This document shows positions 16,739 through 26,016 of a stretch of 37,030 nucleotides of DNA, one piece after another. Below the pieces are notes generated by a model. It was not told where the DNA came from, searched no databases, and saw nothing but the letters and a program-made list of their open reading frames with translations. Source of the DNA: an uncultured Fidelibacterota bacterium (GTDB taxonomy: Bacteria; Fidelibacterota; Marinisomatia; Marinisomatales; TCS55); NCBI GenBank assembly GCA_913062595.1, contig CAJXWT010000013.1, forward strand, positions 1 to 37,030, given 5' to 3'. Positions within the stretch are counted from its first letter, which is position 1. Every line of letters starts with the position of its first letter. The position numbers and the translations under genes were made by a program.

Positions 16739-17368
16739 ATGGAACTAGAAGTAGTAAAAGTAAACGGTAATAAGGCATCAAAAATAAAAGTTGACGCATC
16801 AGTTTTTAGTGTAAAGCCTAATAAGGATGCCGTATATAGAGCAGTTTTATCTGAGATGGCAAATAGCCGCCAAGGCACTCATGGCAGTAAGTCCAGAGGG
16901 ATGGTGCGTGGCGGAGGCAGAAAACCATGGAGACAAAAAGGCAGAGGTGTCGCACGCGCTGGCACAATTCGCTCGCCTCTTTGGCGCGGAGGTGGCACAG
17001 TATTTGGTCCACAGCCACATCAATACGAATATAAATTACCAAAAAAAATCAAGCGTTTAGCGCGTCGGTCTATATTATCCGAGAAATTGCAAAATGAACA
17101 AATTATTGTGTTAAATGAATTCGGCATTGATGAACCAAAAACAAAGAAGATAAAAGAACTTTTGGTCAATCTGGATATACAAGAAAATAAAATTTTAATA
17201 TTAACGGGTGATCTAACTGATGATTTGATTTTATCGATGAGAAATATACCAAATATAGCTTTATTAGATGCTATGACGGCGAGCACATATGACCTTCTTG
17301 ACTCCGATATAATTTTATTCGACCAGAAAGGGTTAAAAATGCTAAATGATGGATTGGCGGACAAATAA
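16739..17368 (+). CDS. rplD: 50S ribosomal protein L4
   Basis: L4 binds 23S rRNA and lines the exit tunnel with a long basic loop, here about residues 45-90 (MVRGGGRKPWRQKGRGVARAG and GTVFGPQPHQYEY). In enterobacteria L4 also represses its own operon, but no S10 leader is seen here. Length 209 is typical. The stop overlaps the rplW start by one base. Confidence 0.96.
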   Translation: MELEVVKVNGNKASKIKVDASVFSVKPNKDAVYRAVLSEMANSRQGTHGSKSRGMVRGGGRKPWRQKGRGVARAGTIRSPLWRGGGTVFGPQPHQYEYKLPKKIKRLARRSILSEKLQNEQIIVLNEFGIDEPKTKKIKELLVNLDIQENKILILTGDLTDDLILSMRNIPNIALLDAMTASTYDLLDSDIILFDQKGLKMLNDGLADK

Positions 17369-17691
17369 TGGCAAATTATAATTCTATAATTATCCGACCG
17401 TTATTCACCGAAAAAATGAGTCAATTAGAAGAAATTGAACGAAAATATGCTTTCCAGGTTAAATCATCCTCGAATAAAATTGAAATTAAGTCTGCAGTAG
17501 AGCAAAAGTTTGATGTTAAAGTAGAGAAAGTTGCTACAATGAATCGGCAGGGTAAATTGAAAGAGATGACCATGAAAAGTGGTGGTCGTACGATCCGTAC
17601 GCGGGGGAAAAGATCAGGTTGGAAAAAGGCTATAATTACGTTAAAAGAGGGTTATAGCATTGATCTAATTAGAGGTGAGTCTGGAGTCTAA
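17368..17691 (+). CDS. rplW: 50S ribosomal protein L23
   Basis: L23 sits at the tunnel exit and docks trigger factor and SRP. Seen are IIIRPLFTEKMSQLEE at the start, FQVKSSSNKIEIKSAVEQ-like core, and GGRTIRTRGKRSGWKKAIITL. Length 107 is slightly longer than E. coli L23 and is common outside the proteobacteria. rplB starts 3 bases later. Confidence 0.95.
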   Translation: MANYNSIIIRPLFTEKMSQLEEIERKYAFQVKSSSNKIEIKSAVEQKFDVKVEKVATMNRQGKLKEMTMKSGGRTIRTRGKRSGWKKAIITLKEGYSIDLIRGESGV

Positions 17692-17694
17692 TCG

Positions 17695-18519
17695 ATGGGT
17701 ATAAGGACTATAAAGCCTACTACATCAGGTAATCGCTTTGCTACGCGATCTGATTTTGTGGAGATCACCGCTACACAACCAGAGAAAAAGCTTACCAAAG
17801 CACTAAGAAAATCTGGTGGAAGGAATAACAAAGGACGTATAACAGTGCGCCATCGTGGTGGCGGCCATCGTCGCAGATATCGTATAATTGATTTTAAAAG
17901 AAATAAAACTGATATAGTAGCTACAGTTGCAACCATCGAATATGACCCGAATCGTTCGGCAAATATTGCCTTATTACATTATGCAGATGGTGAGAAAAGA
18001 TATATATTATCACCATCTAGACTAAAAGTTGGTGATCAGGTTGTTTCTTCGCCTTCTGCAAAACTAAAAATTGGTAATGCATTACACTTAAAGAATATCC
18101 CCACAGGTTTGACTGTTCACAATGTTGAAATGACTCCCGGTAGAGGTGGTCAAATGGTTCGCTCAGCGGGGACTGGTGCGCAGGTGATGGCACATGATGG
18201 TGGTTTTACAACGTTAAAATTACCTTCTGGCGAAATAAGATTAGTTCGGTCAGAGTGTTATGCAGTAATTGGTGAAGTCGGTAATAAATCACACGAGCAA
18301 ATTGTTAGCGGAAAAGCAGGTCGAACACGTTGGCTAGGGCGTAGGCCATCGGTCAGAGGCGTAGCAATGAATCCAGTTGACCACCCAATGGGTGGAGGTG
18401 AGGGTAAATCATCTGGTGGAAGACATCCGTGTACACCTTGGGGTAAACCGACGAAGGGTTACAAGACACGTAAGCGCAATAAAAAATCAAATGCTCACAT
18501 AGTGAAGCGGAGAAAATAG
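17695..18519 (+). CDS. rplB: 50S ribosomal protein L2
   Basis: L2 bridges the subunits and supports the peptidyl-transferase centre. Marks are [45 protein letters not shown] and [20 protein letters not shown]. The His of the VDHP motif implicated in activity is present; the second His of the E. coli DHPH motif is Met, a form I associate with Bacteroidetes and relatives. Length 274 is standard. rpsS follows with no gap. Confidence 0.97.
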   Translation: MGIRTIKPTTSGNRFATRSDFVEITATQPEKKLTKALRKSGGRNNKGRITVRHRGGGHRRRYRIIDFKRNKTDIVATVATIEYDPNRSANIALLHYADGEKRYILSPSRLKVGDQVVSSPSAKLKIGNALHLKNIPTGLTVHNVEMTPGRGGQMVRSAGTGAQVMAHDGGFTTLKLPSGEIRLVRSECYAVIGEVGNKSHEQIVSGKAGRTRWLGRRPSVRGVAMNPVDHPMGGGEGKSSGGRHPCTPWGKPTKGYKTRKRNKKSNAHIVKRRK

Positions 18520-18789
18520 ATGGCCCGGTCATTAAAAAAAGGTCCGTATGTTGATCAAAAACTGGAGAAAAAGTTGATTGCCATGAAGGATAGTAAAAAG
18601 AAAAAGGTCATCAAAACATGGTCACGGCGATCTATGGTTACACCTGATTTTGTTGGACATACTATTGCGGTGCATAATGGAAATAAATTCATCCCGGTTT
18701 TCATATCAGAGAATATGGTTGGTCATAAACTTGGTGAATTTGCTCCAACTCGTACATTTAGAATGCATTCTGGTGATAGAAAGAGTTGA
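18520..18789 (+). CDS. rpsS: 30S ribosomal protein S19
   Basis: S19 is in the small-subunit head next to S13. The 89 residues open with [19 protein letters not shown] and contain the conserved [22 protein letters not shown] and [14 protein letters not shown]. The ATG directly follows the rplB stop. Its own stop TGA lies 2 bases before the rplV ATG. Confidence 0.97.
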   Translation: MARSLKKGPYVDQKLEKKLIAMKDSKKKKVIKTWSRRSMVTPDFVGHTIAVHNGNKFIPVFISENMVGHKLGEFAPTRTFRMHSGDRKS

Positions 18790-18791
18790 GT

Positions 18792-19145
18792 ATGAAAGCG
18801 AAGTCTATAAGTAAGTATATAAGACAGTCTCCCAGAAAAATACGTATTGTTTTGGATGAAATCAGAGGGAAGCGTGTGGGTAATGCTTTAGATTACCTTC
18901 ATTTCTCTCCTCTAAAGGCATCACACGTTATTGAGAAAACGGTTCATTCAGCTGTAGCAAATTTGATGCAAGCAAATGAGGATTCAAATATGGAACCTGA
19001 TTCATTAATTATAAAAGAGGCATATGCTAACGGTGGTCCATTCCTAAAACGATTTCGTGCTGCATCTATGGGCAGAATATCTAGGCTAAATAAACCAACA
19101 AGCCATTTGACCATTGTGGTGAGTGACGAATCACAGGGGATGTAA
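18792..19145 (+). CDS. rplV: 50S ribosomal protein L22
   Basis: L22 extends a beta-hairpin into the exit tunnel. [24 protein letters not shown] at the N-terminus and [28 protein letters not shown] at the C-terminus are diagnostic. ATG 18792 (117 residues) is preferred to a TTG 6 bases earlier that overlaps the rpsS stop. Confidence 0.95.
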   Translation: MKAKSISKYIRQSPRKIRIVLDEIRGKRVGNALDYLHFSPLKASHVIEKTVHSAVANLMQANEDSNMEPDSLIIKEAYANGGPFLKRFRAASMGRISRLNKPTSHLTIVVSDESQGM

Positions 19146-19146
19146 T

Positions 19147-19776
19147 TTGGGTCAAAAGACACATCCAATAGGGTTCCGACTTTCAGTTAATAAGAATTGG
19201 AGGTCTAATTGGTATGCTGGTGCAAATTTTCCAAGCGAATTGGAAGAAGATGTGAAAATAAGGAAATACTTGAATCATCGTCTTCCAAATGCAGGAATAT
19301 CAAGAGTTGAGATAGGAAGAACTAGTAAGGTTGTAACCGTAACAATCTTTACTGCTCGTCCTGGAATCGTAATTGGAAAAGGTGGTGAGGAAGTAACAAG
19401 ACTCAAAGCAGAGGTAGCGCAACTGACTGAAAAAGAAGTGCAAATAAATATATCGGAAATCAAGAGGCCAGAACTAGACGCTGCACTTGTAGGCGCAAAT
19501 ATAGCACATCAATTGATAAAGAAAATATCCTATCGGCGTGTTGTGAGTAAAGCTATACAGGCTACAATGCGAATGGGTGCTCAGGGCATAAGGGTAAACG
19601 TAGCTGGACGACTTGGTGGGTCCGAAATTGCAAGGAGCGAAAAGTTTGCTGATGGAAGAATTCCTTTACATACCATACGTGCAGATATTGATTATGCGCT
19701 CACTGAAGCACGCACAAAATATGGGATCATAGGAATAAAAGTTTGGATTTGTTTAGGAACACAAAAGAATGCTTGA
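19147..19776 (+). CDS. rpsC: 30S ribosomal protein S3
   Basis: S3 lies at the mRNA entry and contributes to helicase activity. The TTG at 19147 gives the standard [13 protein letters not shown] start; an earlier in-frame start would intrude on rplV. The KH domain is visible as [16 protein letters not shown] (about residue 75), and the second domain as [19 protein letters not shown] and [15 protein letters not shown]. At 209 residues it lacks the long basic tail of some S3 proteins. It overlaps rplP by 8 bases. Confidence 0.96.
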   Translation: MGQKTHPIGFRLSVNKNWRSNWYAGANFPSELEEDVKIRKYLNHRLPNAGISRVEIGRTSKVVTVTIFTARPGIVIGKGGEEVTRLKAEVAQLTEKEVQINISEIKRPELDAALVGANIAHQLIKKISYRRVVSKAIQATMRMGAQGIRVNVAGRLGGSEIARSEKFADGRIPLHTIRADIDYALTEARTKYGIIGIKVWICLGTQKNA

Positions 19777-20182
19777 GCCGAAAAAAGTAAAATTCCGTCG
19801 ACACCATCGTGGCAATAGAAAAGGGATGGCTAGTCGCGGGAGTCATGTCGCTTTTGGAAGCTATGGTTTAAAAGCTACAGAGGCAGGCTGGATTACAGCG
19901 CGACAGATTGAATCTGCCCGGATAACGATTTCCAGGATAGTCCGTAAAACGGGGAAAATGTGGATTCGAATATTTCCGGATAAACCTATAACTAAAAAAC
20001 CTGCTGAAACACGGATGGGCAAAGGAAAAGGGTCTCCCGAATATTGGGTGGCAGTTGTGAAACCTGGACGAATATTATTCGAAGTTGAAGGAGTGAGCAA
20101 ACAAGAAGCTGAAGAAGGATTTCGTAATGCGGGGCATAAACTACCGATTAAAACAAGGTTTGCTGTACGGAGGGACAGTTAA
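19769..20182 (+). CDS. rplP: 50S ribosomal protein L16
   Basis: L16 helps to position tRNA in the A site. The 137 residues begin [15 protein letters not shown] and include [22 protein letters not shown] and the loop [22 protein letters not shown]. The start lies within the last codons of rpsC (8-base overlap), a sign of translational coupling. Confidence 0.96.
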   Translation: MLEPKKVKFRRHHRGNRKGMASRGSHVAFGSYGLKATEAGWITARQIESARITISRIVRKTGKMWIRIFPDKPITKKPAETRMGKGKGSPEYWVAVVKPGRILFEVEGVSKQEAEEGFRNAGHKLPIKTRFAVRRDS

Positions 20183-20187
20183 ACATT

Positions 20188-20406
20188 ATGAGAAAAAGTG
20201 AATTAACTGAAATGACAGTTTCCGAATTGGCAACAAAATTACAAGATGACTTAGAATCCTTGCAAAATTTTCGTTTTCAGAAGGCTCTACAGCAATTAGA
20301 GAACCCCATACAGATTAAGCATGTTAAAAAGGAAATTGCACATGTGAAAACATTACTAAAAGAATACGAACTAGGTATACGTACGGAAGGAGGGGGTAAC
20401 TCTTAA
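20188..20406 (+). CDS. rpmC: 50S ribosomal protein L29
   Basis: L29 is a small helical protein beside L23 at the tunnel exit. Its 72 residues read as two long helices, with SELTEMTVSELATKLQDDLESL and then NPIQIKHVKKEIAHVKTLL, the usual family pattern. The short Gly-rich tail (TEGGGNS) is unremarkable. One base separates it from rpsQ. Confidence 0.93.
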   Translation: MRKSELTEMTVSELATKLQDDLESLQNFRFQKALQQLENPIQIKHVKKEIAHVKTLLKEYELGIRTEGGGNS

Positions 20407-20407
20407 A

Positions 20408-20656
20408 GTGTCGGATACGCGTAAAAGACAAAAATTGATGGGTGAAATTGTAAGCGACAAAATGGATAAAACTGTTGTCGTAAAGGTTACTAAAAAGGTT
20501 CCCCATCCGGTATATGGTAAATATGTGAAACGATCGAAGAAATATCTTGCCCACTTGGGTTCAGTTGATGCAAAAGCAGGTAATATTGTTGAAATATCAG
20601 CTATTCCTCCTAAAAGTAAAAATAAACGTTGGCAAGTAAGTAAGGTTCTTAGGTAA
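20408..20656 (+). CDS. rpsQ: 30S ribosomal protein S17
   Basis: S17 is a primary 16S rRNA binder with an OB fold. DTRKRQKLMGEIVSDKMDKTVVV and HPVYGKYVKRSKKYLAH are conserved. The start is GTG at 20408, preceded by GGAGGGGG within the rpmC end, a usable Shine-Dalgarno site. Length 82 is normal. Confidence 0.95.
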   Translation: MSDTRKRQKLMGEIVSDKMDKTVVVKVTKKVPHPVYGKYVKRSKKYLAHLGSVDAKAGNIVEISAIPPKSKNKRWQVSKVLR

Positions 20657-20679
20657 ACAATTAGATTTGGATAAATTTT

Positions 20680-21048
20680 ATGATACAACAAGAAACAAGA
20701 CTAAAGGTTGCAGACAATTCCGGAGCGAAAGAGGTTTTGTGCTTCAAAATCTTAGGCGGTTCTAAGCGTCGCTATGCTTCTATAGGTGATTTAATCGTGG
20801 TTACGGTAAAAAATGCTATTCCTGGTGGCACGGTAAAAAAGGGTGATGTAACCCGCGCAGTTGTTGTTCGCACTAGAAAAGAAGTAAGACGTAGGGATGG
20901 TTCATACATTAGATTTGATGATAATGCTGCAGTATTATTAACGAGCGCAGGAGAACCAAGAGGTACTAGAATTTTCGGACCTGTCGCTCGAGAATTGCGT
21001 GATAGTGGTTATATGAAAATTGTATCAATGGCCCCGGAGGTAATGTAA
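20680..21048 (+). CDS. rplN: 50S ribosomal protein L14
   Basis: L14 forms an intersubunit bridge and is the docking site of RsfS. The 122 residues begin [18 protein letters not shown] and carry [16 protein letters not shown] and [20 protein letters not shown], all highly conserved. There is a 23-base spacer after rpsQ, the longest in this part of the cluster. Its stop overlaps the rplX ATG. Confidence 0.97.
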   Translation: MIQQETRLKVADNSGAKEVLCFKILGGSKRRYASIGDLIVVTVKNAIPGGTVKKGDVTRAVVVRTRKEVRRRDGSYIRFDDNAAVLLTSAGEPRGTRIFGPVARELRDSGYMKIVSMAPEVM

Positions 21049-21356
21049 TGCGCATTCGTAAAGGAATGATAGTTCGTGTAATTAAAGGTAATCACAAAGG
21101 TTCAGAAGGAAAGATACTTTTCGTTTTTCCTAAGGATAACAAAGCTATAGTTGAAGGTGTGAATTTTATTAAACGGGCAGTACGTCCTACTCAAGGTAAT
21201 CCCAGTGGCGGATATACAGAAAAAGAAGCACCAATCCACTTATCAAATCTTATGCTAGTTCAAAAAGGTCAAACTACCCGCATAGGCTTTAAAGTACTTG
21301 ACGATGGATCAAAAGTGAGGATCGGTAAAAAGACCGGCGAAGAAATTGAGTTATAA
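21048..21356 (+). CDS. rplX: 50S ribosomal protein L24
   Basis: L24 is an early assembly protein with a KOW motif, here [22 protein letters not shown] at residues 5-26. [21 protein letters not shown] and [12 protein letters not shown] are typical. Length 102 is normal. The ATG overlaps the rplN stop by one base. Confidence 0.95.
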   Translation: MRIRKGMIVRVIKGNHKGSEGKILFVFPKDNKAIVEGVNFIKRAVRPTQGNPSGGYTEKEAPIHLSNLMLVQKGQTTRIGFKVLDDGSKVRIGKKTGEEIEL

Positions 21357-21358
21357 TT

Positions 21359-22015
21359 ATGGCGAAAGAACGTAAAACAGTTAAGAATAAAGATAGCAAG
21401 ACTAAAAAGAAAACTATGCAGTCAAAAGCTGTTGGCTATATACCAAATTTACAAAACAGATATTTAAACGAGGTAATACCCAGTTTGACAAAAAGATTTA
21501 GTTATAAGAATATCATGGAAGTCCCCAAGCTAACCACGATATCGATAAATATGGGTGTTGGTGACGCAAAATTGAATCCAAAAGCTCTTGAAAGTGCAGT
21601 TGATGAGCTTACAATGATTTCTGGCCAAAAGCCTGTAGTTACTCTTTCAAAAAAAGATATTTCAAATTTTAAGGTTCGTAAAGGATTTCCTGTTGGTTGT
21701 AAAGTGACAATGCGCGGCAAAAGAATGTATGAATTTTTAGAACGTTTAATAGCTGTGGCCTTGCCCAGAACAAGGGATTTTAGGGGACTTTCATTCAAAT
21801 CTTTCGATAGGAGAGGTAATTTTAATTTTGGTGTAAAAGAGCAAATAATTTTCACTGAAATTAATTATGACAAGATTGATAGTATACGAGGTATGGATAT
21901 TAATATTACCACTACCGCGACTAGCGATGATGAGGCCTATTGGCTGCTAAAAGAATTTGGATTTCCTTTAATGGACAAGCCCCGAAAATCAGAAGAAACT
22001 ATTGAGGCGGCCTAA
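21359..22015 (+). CDS. rplE: 50S ribosomal protein L5, with N-terminal basic extension
   Basis: L5 binds 5S rRNA and touches P-site tRNA. The core runs from [17 protein letters not shown] through [35 protein letters not shown] and [16 protein letters not shown]. At 218 residues it exceeds the usual about 180: an N-terminal stretch of about 20 residues very rich in Lys and Thr precedes the core, and about a dozen extra residues follow it. An in-frame ATG at 21416 would remove the N-terminal stretch, so part of the extension may be a mis-chosen start. MAKERK after a 2-base gap looks a natural beginning. Confidence 0.93.
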   Translation: MAKERKTVKNKDSKTKKKTMQSKAVGYIPNLQNRYLNEVIPSLTKRFSYKNIMEVPKLTTISINMGVGDAKLNPKALESAVDELTMISGQKPVVTLSKKDISNFKVRKGFPVGCKVTMRGKRMYEFLERLIAVALPRTRDFRGLSFKSFDRRGNFNFGVKEQIIFTEINYDKIDSIRGMDINITTTATSDDEAYWLLKEFGFPLMDKPRKSEETIEAA

Positions 22016-22200
22016 TGGCTAAAAAATCTTTAATATATAAATGCAAAAGAAAACCGAAATTCTCAACAAGGGGTTACAATCGGTGTTTCAACTGTGGACG
22101 TCCTGCTGGGTTTATGCGGAAATTTGGTTTATGTAGGATTTGTTTCCGAGAAATGGCCTTAAAAGGTGAAATACCTGGTGTAACAAAAGCGAGTTGGTAG
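22015..22200 (+). CDS. rpsN: 30S ribosomal protein S14, zinc-binding type (S14Z)
   Basis: The 61-residue short form of S14, with a zinc ribbon of two Cys-x2-Cys pairs in [22 protein letters not shown]. It completes the small-subunit head beside S10 and S3. The presence of the zinc form implies either no zinc-free paralog or one elsewhere under Zur-type control. The ATG overlaps the rplE stop by one base. Confidence 0.96.
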   Translation: MAKKSLIYKCKRKPKFSTRGYNRCFNCGRPAGFMRKFGLCRICFREMALKGEIPGVTKASW

Positions 22201-22214
22201 AGGAGAAATGTGAT

Positions 22215-22613
22215 ATGACAATGACCGATCCTACAGCAGATTTACTCACTCGTATTCGTAATGGACAAGCTGTTAATAAGCGCTGGGTCGATGTTCCTTC
22301 TTCAAAAATGAAAAAACGAATTGTATTTATTCTTAAAGAAGAAAACTATATAGAAGATTTCTTGTTCATTAAAGATGGTTTCATTGAATTCATTCGAATA
22401 TTCCTCAAATATGATTATCAAGGTAAACCTGTAATTACCAGAATAAACAGGATCAGTAAGCCAGGGTATCGAGTTTATGTAGAATGTTCAAAAATACCTC
22501 GTGTACTTGATGGTCTTGGTATCTCAATACTATCTACTTCAAAAGGTGTGATTTCAAACAAAGTTGCTAAAAAATTAGGGGTCGGCGGCGAAGTTATATG
22601 TAATGTATGGTAA
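22215..22613 (+). CDS. rpsH: 30S ribosomal protein S8
   Basis: S8 binds 16S rRNA helix 21 and represses the spc operon in E. coli. ATG 22215 gives TMTDPTADLLTRIRNG, the standard beginning, and has AGGAG at 22201-22205 at 9-base spacing; an earlier in-frame start is spurious. GYRVYVECSKIPRVLDGLGISILSTSKGVISN is the C-terminal signature. Length 132 is normal. Confidence 0.95.
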   Translation: MTMTDPTADLLTRIRNGQAVNKRWVDVPSSKMKKRIVFILKEENYIEDFLFIKDGFIEFIRIFLKYDYQGKPVITRINRISKPGYRVYVECSKIPRVLDGLGISILSTSKGVISNKVAKKLGVGGEVICNVW

Positions 22614-22617
22614 TTGA

Positions 22618-23163
22618 ATGTCAAGAATAGGAAAACAACCAATTTCAATACCTGAAGGTGTCAATATAGATGTCAAGGAAAACTTGGTAACTGTGAAAGG
22701 GCCAAAGGGTTCTATGGACATCGATTTTCATAAAGATATGGTTTTGCATGTTGAAGATGGTTTTTTAAGTGTTACAAGACCATCTGATAATCGTGGCCAT
22801 CGATCCTTGCATGGTACGACCCGCATGATCTTGTATAACGGTATTATTGGTGTTTTAGATGGATTTGAAAAAGAACTGGAAATTCATGGAATTGGGTATC
22901 AAGCAAAAGTGCAGGGTAATCGATTAATACTTACTTTAGGATTTTCTCATGAAATTCATTTTGATCCCCCTGAAGGAATTTCAATAACAGCAAATCGTAC
23001 CGAAATAAAAGTATCTGGCATTGACAAGCAGTTAGTTGGTGAAGTCTCTGCCAAGATTAGGTCATTTAGGAAGCCTGAGCCATATAAAGGAAAAGGCATT
23101 CGTTATAAAGGTGAGTATGTTAGATCCAAGCAAGGAAAGACTGTTGGTGGAGGTGAAGATTGA
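22618..23163 (+). CDS. rplF: 50S ribosomal protein L6
   Basis: L6 stabilises the factor-binding stalk base. SRIGKQPISIPEGVNI at the start, RSLHGTTRMILYNGIIGV in the middle, and KPEPYKGKGIRYKGEYVRSKQGKTVG at the end are diagnostic. Length 181 is normal. The final codons overlap the TTG start of rplR by four bases (TTGA). Confidence 0.96.
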   Translation: MSRIGKQPISIPEGVNIDVKENLVTVKGPKGSMDIDFHKDMVLHVEDGFLSVTRPSDNRGHRSLHGTTRMILYNGIIGVLDGFEKELEIHGIGYQAKVQGNRLILTLGFSHEIHFDPPEGISITANRTEIKVSGIDKQLVGEVSAKIRSFRKPEPYKGKGIRYKGEYVRSKQGKTVGGGED

Positions 23164-23531
23164 GCAAGTTAACAAAAATAAAAGCCAGGACTTTGCGTCG
23201 CAGAAACCGCAGTAAGCGCAAAATTAACGAATTGCCTGATTGCCCCAGACTGGTGGTAAGTCGCAGTTTAAAAAATATACAAGCTCAGATAATTGATGAT
23301 TTAACTGGTAAAACACTAGTAGCTGTCTCATCCTCTGACAAAAGTATTAGAGCTGATATTGATAAGGCGAGCGATAAGACTGAGCAAAGTAAAATTGTTG
23401 GGGCGGCAATTGCAAAGAAAGCCAAAGAAAAGAAAATTAAAGAAGTTTGGTTTGATCGAAATGGTTACCCTTATATAGGTCGCGTTCGGGCAATGGCTGA
23501 TACGGCGCGGAAAACAGGGTTAAAATTTTAG
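23160..23531 (+). CDS. rplR: 50S ribosomal protein L18
   Basis: L18 carries 5S rRNA with L5. The basic N-terminus (RTLRRRNRSKRKINE), then CPRLVVSRSLKNIQAQIIDD, IVGAAIAKKAKEKKIKEVWFDRNGYPYIGRVRAMAD are conserved. Length 123 is normal. The start is TTG at 23160, inside the rplF stop. Confidence 0.95.
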   Translation: MSKLTKIKARTLRRRNRSKRKINELPDCPRLVVSRSLKNIQAQIIDDLTGKTLVAVSSSDKSIRADIDKASDKTEQSKIVGAAIAKKAKEKKIKEVWFDRNGYPYIGRVRAMADTARKTGLKF

Positions 23532-23545
23532 TATAGGAGAAAAAG

Positions 23546-24049
23546 TTGCCAATAATTAATCCAGCAGAATTAGACCTTAAAGAAGAAGCAGTTGTACGTA
23601 TCAATCGTGTTGCAAAGGTCACGTCTAGAGGTAAAAGATTTAGTTTCTCTACTATAGTTGTCGTTGGTGATGGTATGGGTCATGTCGGTGTTGGACTAGG
23701 CAAGGCTAATGAAGTTATATCTAGTATTACAAAAGCTAAGGATAAAGCAAAACGGAATATCTTCAAATCGACTATCATTAATGGTACTATTCCCCATAAA
23801 ATTGTTGGTAAGTATGGAGCCAGTAGGGTTTTATTAAAACCTGCTGCACCAGGTACGGGAATTATTGCTGGTGCTCCAGTGCGTGCCGTAATGGAACAAG
23901 TTGGCGTAAATAATATTCTGACTAAAAGATATGGATCTAGTAATCCTATGAATATTGTTCGGGCGACAATTAATGCACTTGAGAATTTGCAGGATGCTGT
24001 TAATATTGCAAATAAGCGTGGTATAAAAGTAAAAGATGTATTCAGCTGA
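23546..24049 (+). CDS. rpsE: 30S ribosomal protein S5
   Basis: S5 acts in decoding accuracy and at the mRNA entry. The TTG at 23546 is backed by AGGAG at 23535-23539 with 6-base spacing. Marks are VVRINRVAKVTSRGKRFSFS, VVGDGMGHVGVGLGKANEV and PAAPGTGIIAGAPVRAVMEQVG. Length 167 is normal. Confidence 0.96.
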   Translation: MPIINPAELDLKEEAVVRINRVAKVTSRGKRFSFSTIVVVGDGMGHVGVGLGKANEVISSITKAKDKAKRNIFKSTIINGTIPHKIVGKYGASRVLLKPAAPGTGIIAGAPVRAVMEQVGVNNILTKRYGSSNPMNIVRATINALENLQDAVNIANKRGIKVKDVFS

Positions 24050-24050
24050 T

Positions 24051-24245
24051 ATGGTCAAAACAAAACAAAATACGCTGAAAATTACGCAGGTTAAGAGCAG
24101 GATTGGCTATAAGAAAAAAGCAAAAGCCACGTTGGATGCGATGGGTATAAAAAAAATGAATCAAACTGTAGAATTGCCCGATAATCCAGCTATAAGGGGC
24201 ATGATAAAAAAAATTGAATATCTTGTTAGAGTAGAAGATAAATAA
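24051..24245 (+). CDS. rpmD: 50S ribosomal protein L30
   Basis: L30 is a small, non-universal large-subunit protein. The 64 residues show LKITQVKSRIGYKKKAKATLDAMGIKKMNQTVELPDN and end with IEYLVRVED, the usual pattern. I chose ATG 24051, just after the rpsE stop, over an in-frame ATG at 24036 inside rpsE. Its stop overlaps the rplO ATG. Confidence 0.93.
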   Translation: MVKTKQNTLKITQVKSRIGYKKKAKATLDAMGIKKMNQTVELPDNPAIRGMIKKIEYLVRVEDK

Positions 24246-24685
24246 TGAAACTACATTCTTTAAAGCCAAGTATCGGTGCGACTCAGAGTAAAAAACGGTC
24301 TGGTCGGGGACATGGCTCAGGGCTAGGGCGTACAGCCGGCAGAGGTGAAAAAGGATACCATGCCAGAAGTGGTAGCAAAAACCGTTCATGGTTTGAAGGT
24401 GGACAAATGCCGATCCATAGACGTTTACCTAAAAGAGGTTTTTCTAATTCTCTATTTCGTAAGACATATCAGGTGGTGAACCTACAAGCCATTAATGAGC
24501 TTGGTTTAGAGACCGTAGATGCACAAATATTGCATGAAAAAGGATTGGTGCGATCTGCTTTGCAACCAATCAAAATTTTGGGTGATGGTAATATCGAAAG
24601 TTCTGTAAAAGTCACAGCTAGTTGCTTTAGCAAATCAGCAAAAGAAAAGATTGAACAGGCGGGAGGTAGTATCGAAGTCCAGTGA
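24245..24685 (+). CDS. rplO: 50S ribosomal protein L15
   Basis: L15 is a late assembly protein. The glycine- and arginine-rich N-terminal arm (KKRSGRGHGSGLGRTAGRGEKG), FEGGQMPIHRRLPKRGFSN, and the globular end ILGDGNIESSVKVTASCFSKSAKEKIEQAGG are diagnostic. Length 146 is normal. The last codon overlaps the GTG of secY. Confidence 0.96.
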   Translation: MKLHSLKPSIGATQSKKRSGRGHGSGLGRTAGRGEKGYHARSGSKNRSWFEGGQMPIHRRLPKRGFSNSLFRKTYQVVNLQAINELGLETVDAQILHEKGLVRSALQPIKILGDGNIESSVKVTASCFSKSAKEKIEQAGGSIEVQ

Positions 24686-26016
24686 TTGAAAAAATAAAAA
24701 ATATGTTCAATATACCTGAGCTTAGAGGGAGAATTTTATTCACTTTCGGCGTACTAATCGTAGTTCGCGCGGGAGCGCATATTCCAATTCCAGGAATTAA
24801 CAGTGATGCATTATTGGATGCATTTCGGGCAATGCAAAGTCAAAATACACTTTTAGGGTTATTTAATATGTTTGCGGGTGGAGCGTTCCAAAAAGCCACA
24901 CTTTTTGCATTAGGCATTATGCCATATATAACTACTTCGATTATTTTTCAATTAATGGGTAGCGTGGTCCCTTATTTTCAACGATTACAGAAAGAAGGCG
25001 AAGAAGGAAGGAAGAAGTTAACCCAGTTGACAAGGTATGGCACGGTAGGTATCTCAATTTTGCAAGCATACAGCATTACAATTTTCCTGGAATCAATGAC
25101 ATCAAGTAACGGCATAGCAGTCGTTACAGACCCAGGCATTGGATTTAAATTTGTTGCTATGGTAAGTATAGTGACGGGGACTATGCTCTTAATGTGGCTC
25201 GGTGAAAGGATTACTGAAAGGGGAATTGGCAATGGAATCTCTCTTATAATAATGGTAGGAATTGTATCGGTACTTCCGAGTGTAATATTGAGTGAGATTA
25301 CTCAAATAAGAGCTGGTCTCCGAGGAATTCTATCAGAAGTGATATTACTTGGAATCATGTTTGTAATTATCGCATTTGTCGTTCGACTTACTCAAGGTAC
25401 AAGGAAAATTCCCGTGCAGTATGCGAAACGTGTTGTTGGACGTAAGATCTATGGTGGGCAAGCGACGCATATACCATTACGTGTGAATACGGCAGGCGTA
25501 ATGCCAATAATTTTTGCACAATCAGTAATGTTTATACCAAGTACAATCGCAATGTTTTTTCCTGAAAGCCAATTCATGCAAGGTTTAACACGCTGGTTTT
25601 CGTTCGACCATCTATTCTACTGGACTGTATTTGGTTTAACGATAATATTTTTTACATATTTTTATACGGCAATAGCATTTGATCCTGTTCAGGTTTCATC
25701 AAATATCAAGCAGCATGGTGGCTTCATCCCTGGCGTGCGTCCCGGAAAAAAGACAGCCGAATATATTGACAATATTTTGACAAGAGTGACCCTTCCAGGT
25801 TCAATTTTTCTCGCTGGAGTAGCAGTTTTCCCATTTGTGTTGATGAACGTAATGAATGTAGGATACGACCTTGCCTCTTTCTTCGGTGGTACGAGCCTAT
25901 TGATTATTGTAGGTGTTGCCCTAGATACATTGCAACAGATTGAATCACATCTACTTATGCGGCATTATGACGGTTTTCTTTCCAAAGGAAAGATTCGGGG
26001 CAGGAGACGTATGTAA
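24682..26016 (+). CDS. secY: Preprotein translocase subunit SecY
   Basis: SecY is the channel of the general secretion machinery in the inner membrane. Ten hydrophobic segments can be followed. Diagnostic stretches are RAGAHIPIPGIN (about residue 30), LGIMPYITTSIIFQLM, GNGISLIIMVGIV, LRVNTAGVMPIIFAQS and KQHGGFIPGVRPGKKTAEY. Length 444 is standard. The start is GTG at 24682, overlapping the rplO stop. adk, often found next, is absent: map follows directly with a one-base overlap. Confidence 0.97.
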   Translation: MIEKIKNMFNIPELRGRILFTFGVLIVVRAGAHIPIPGINSDALLDAFRAMQSQNTLLGLFNMFAGGAFQKATLFALGIMPYITTSIIFQLMGSVVPYFQRLQKEGEEGRKKLTQLTRYGTVGISILQAYSITIFLESMTSSNGIAVVTDPGIGFKFVAMVSIVTGTMLLMWLGERITERGIGNGISLIIMVGIVSVLPSVILSEITQIRAGLRGILSEVILLGIMFVIIAFVVRLTQGTRKIPVQYAKRVVGRKIYGGQATHIPLRVNTAGVMPIIFAQSVMFIPSTIAMFFPESQFMQGLTRWFSFDHLFYWTVFGLTIIFFTYFYTAIAFDPVQVSSNIKQHGGFIPGVRPGKKTAEYIDNILTRVTLPGSIFLAGVAVFPFVLMNVMNVGYDLASFFGGTSLLIIVGVALDTLQQIESHLLMRHYDGFLSKGKIRGRRRM

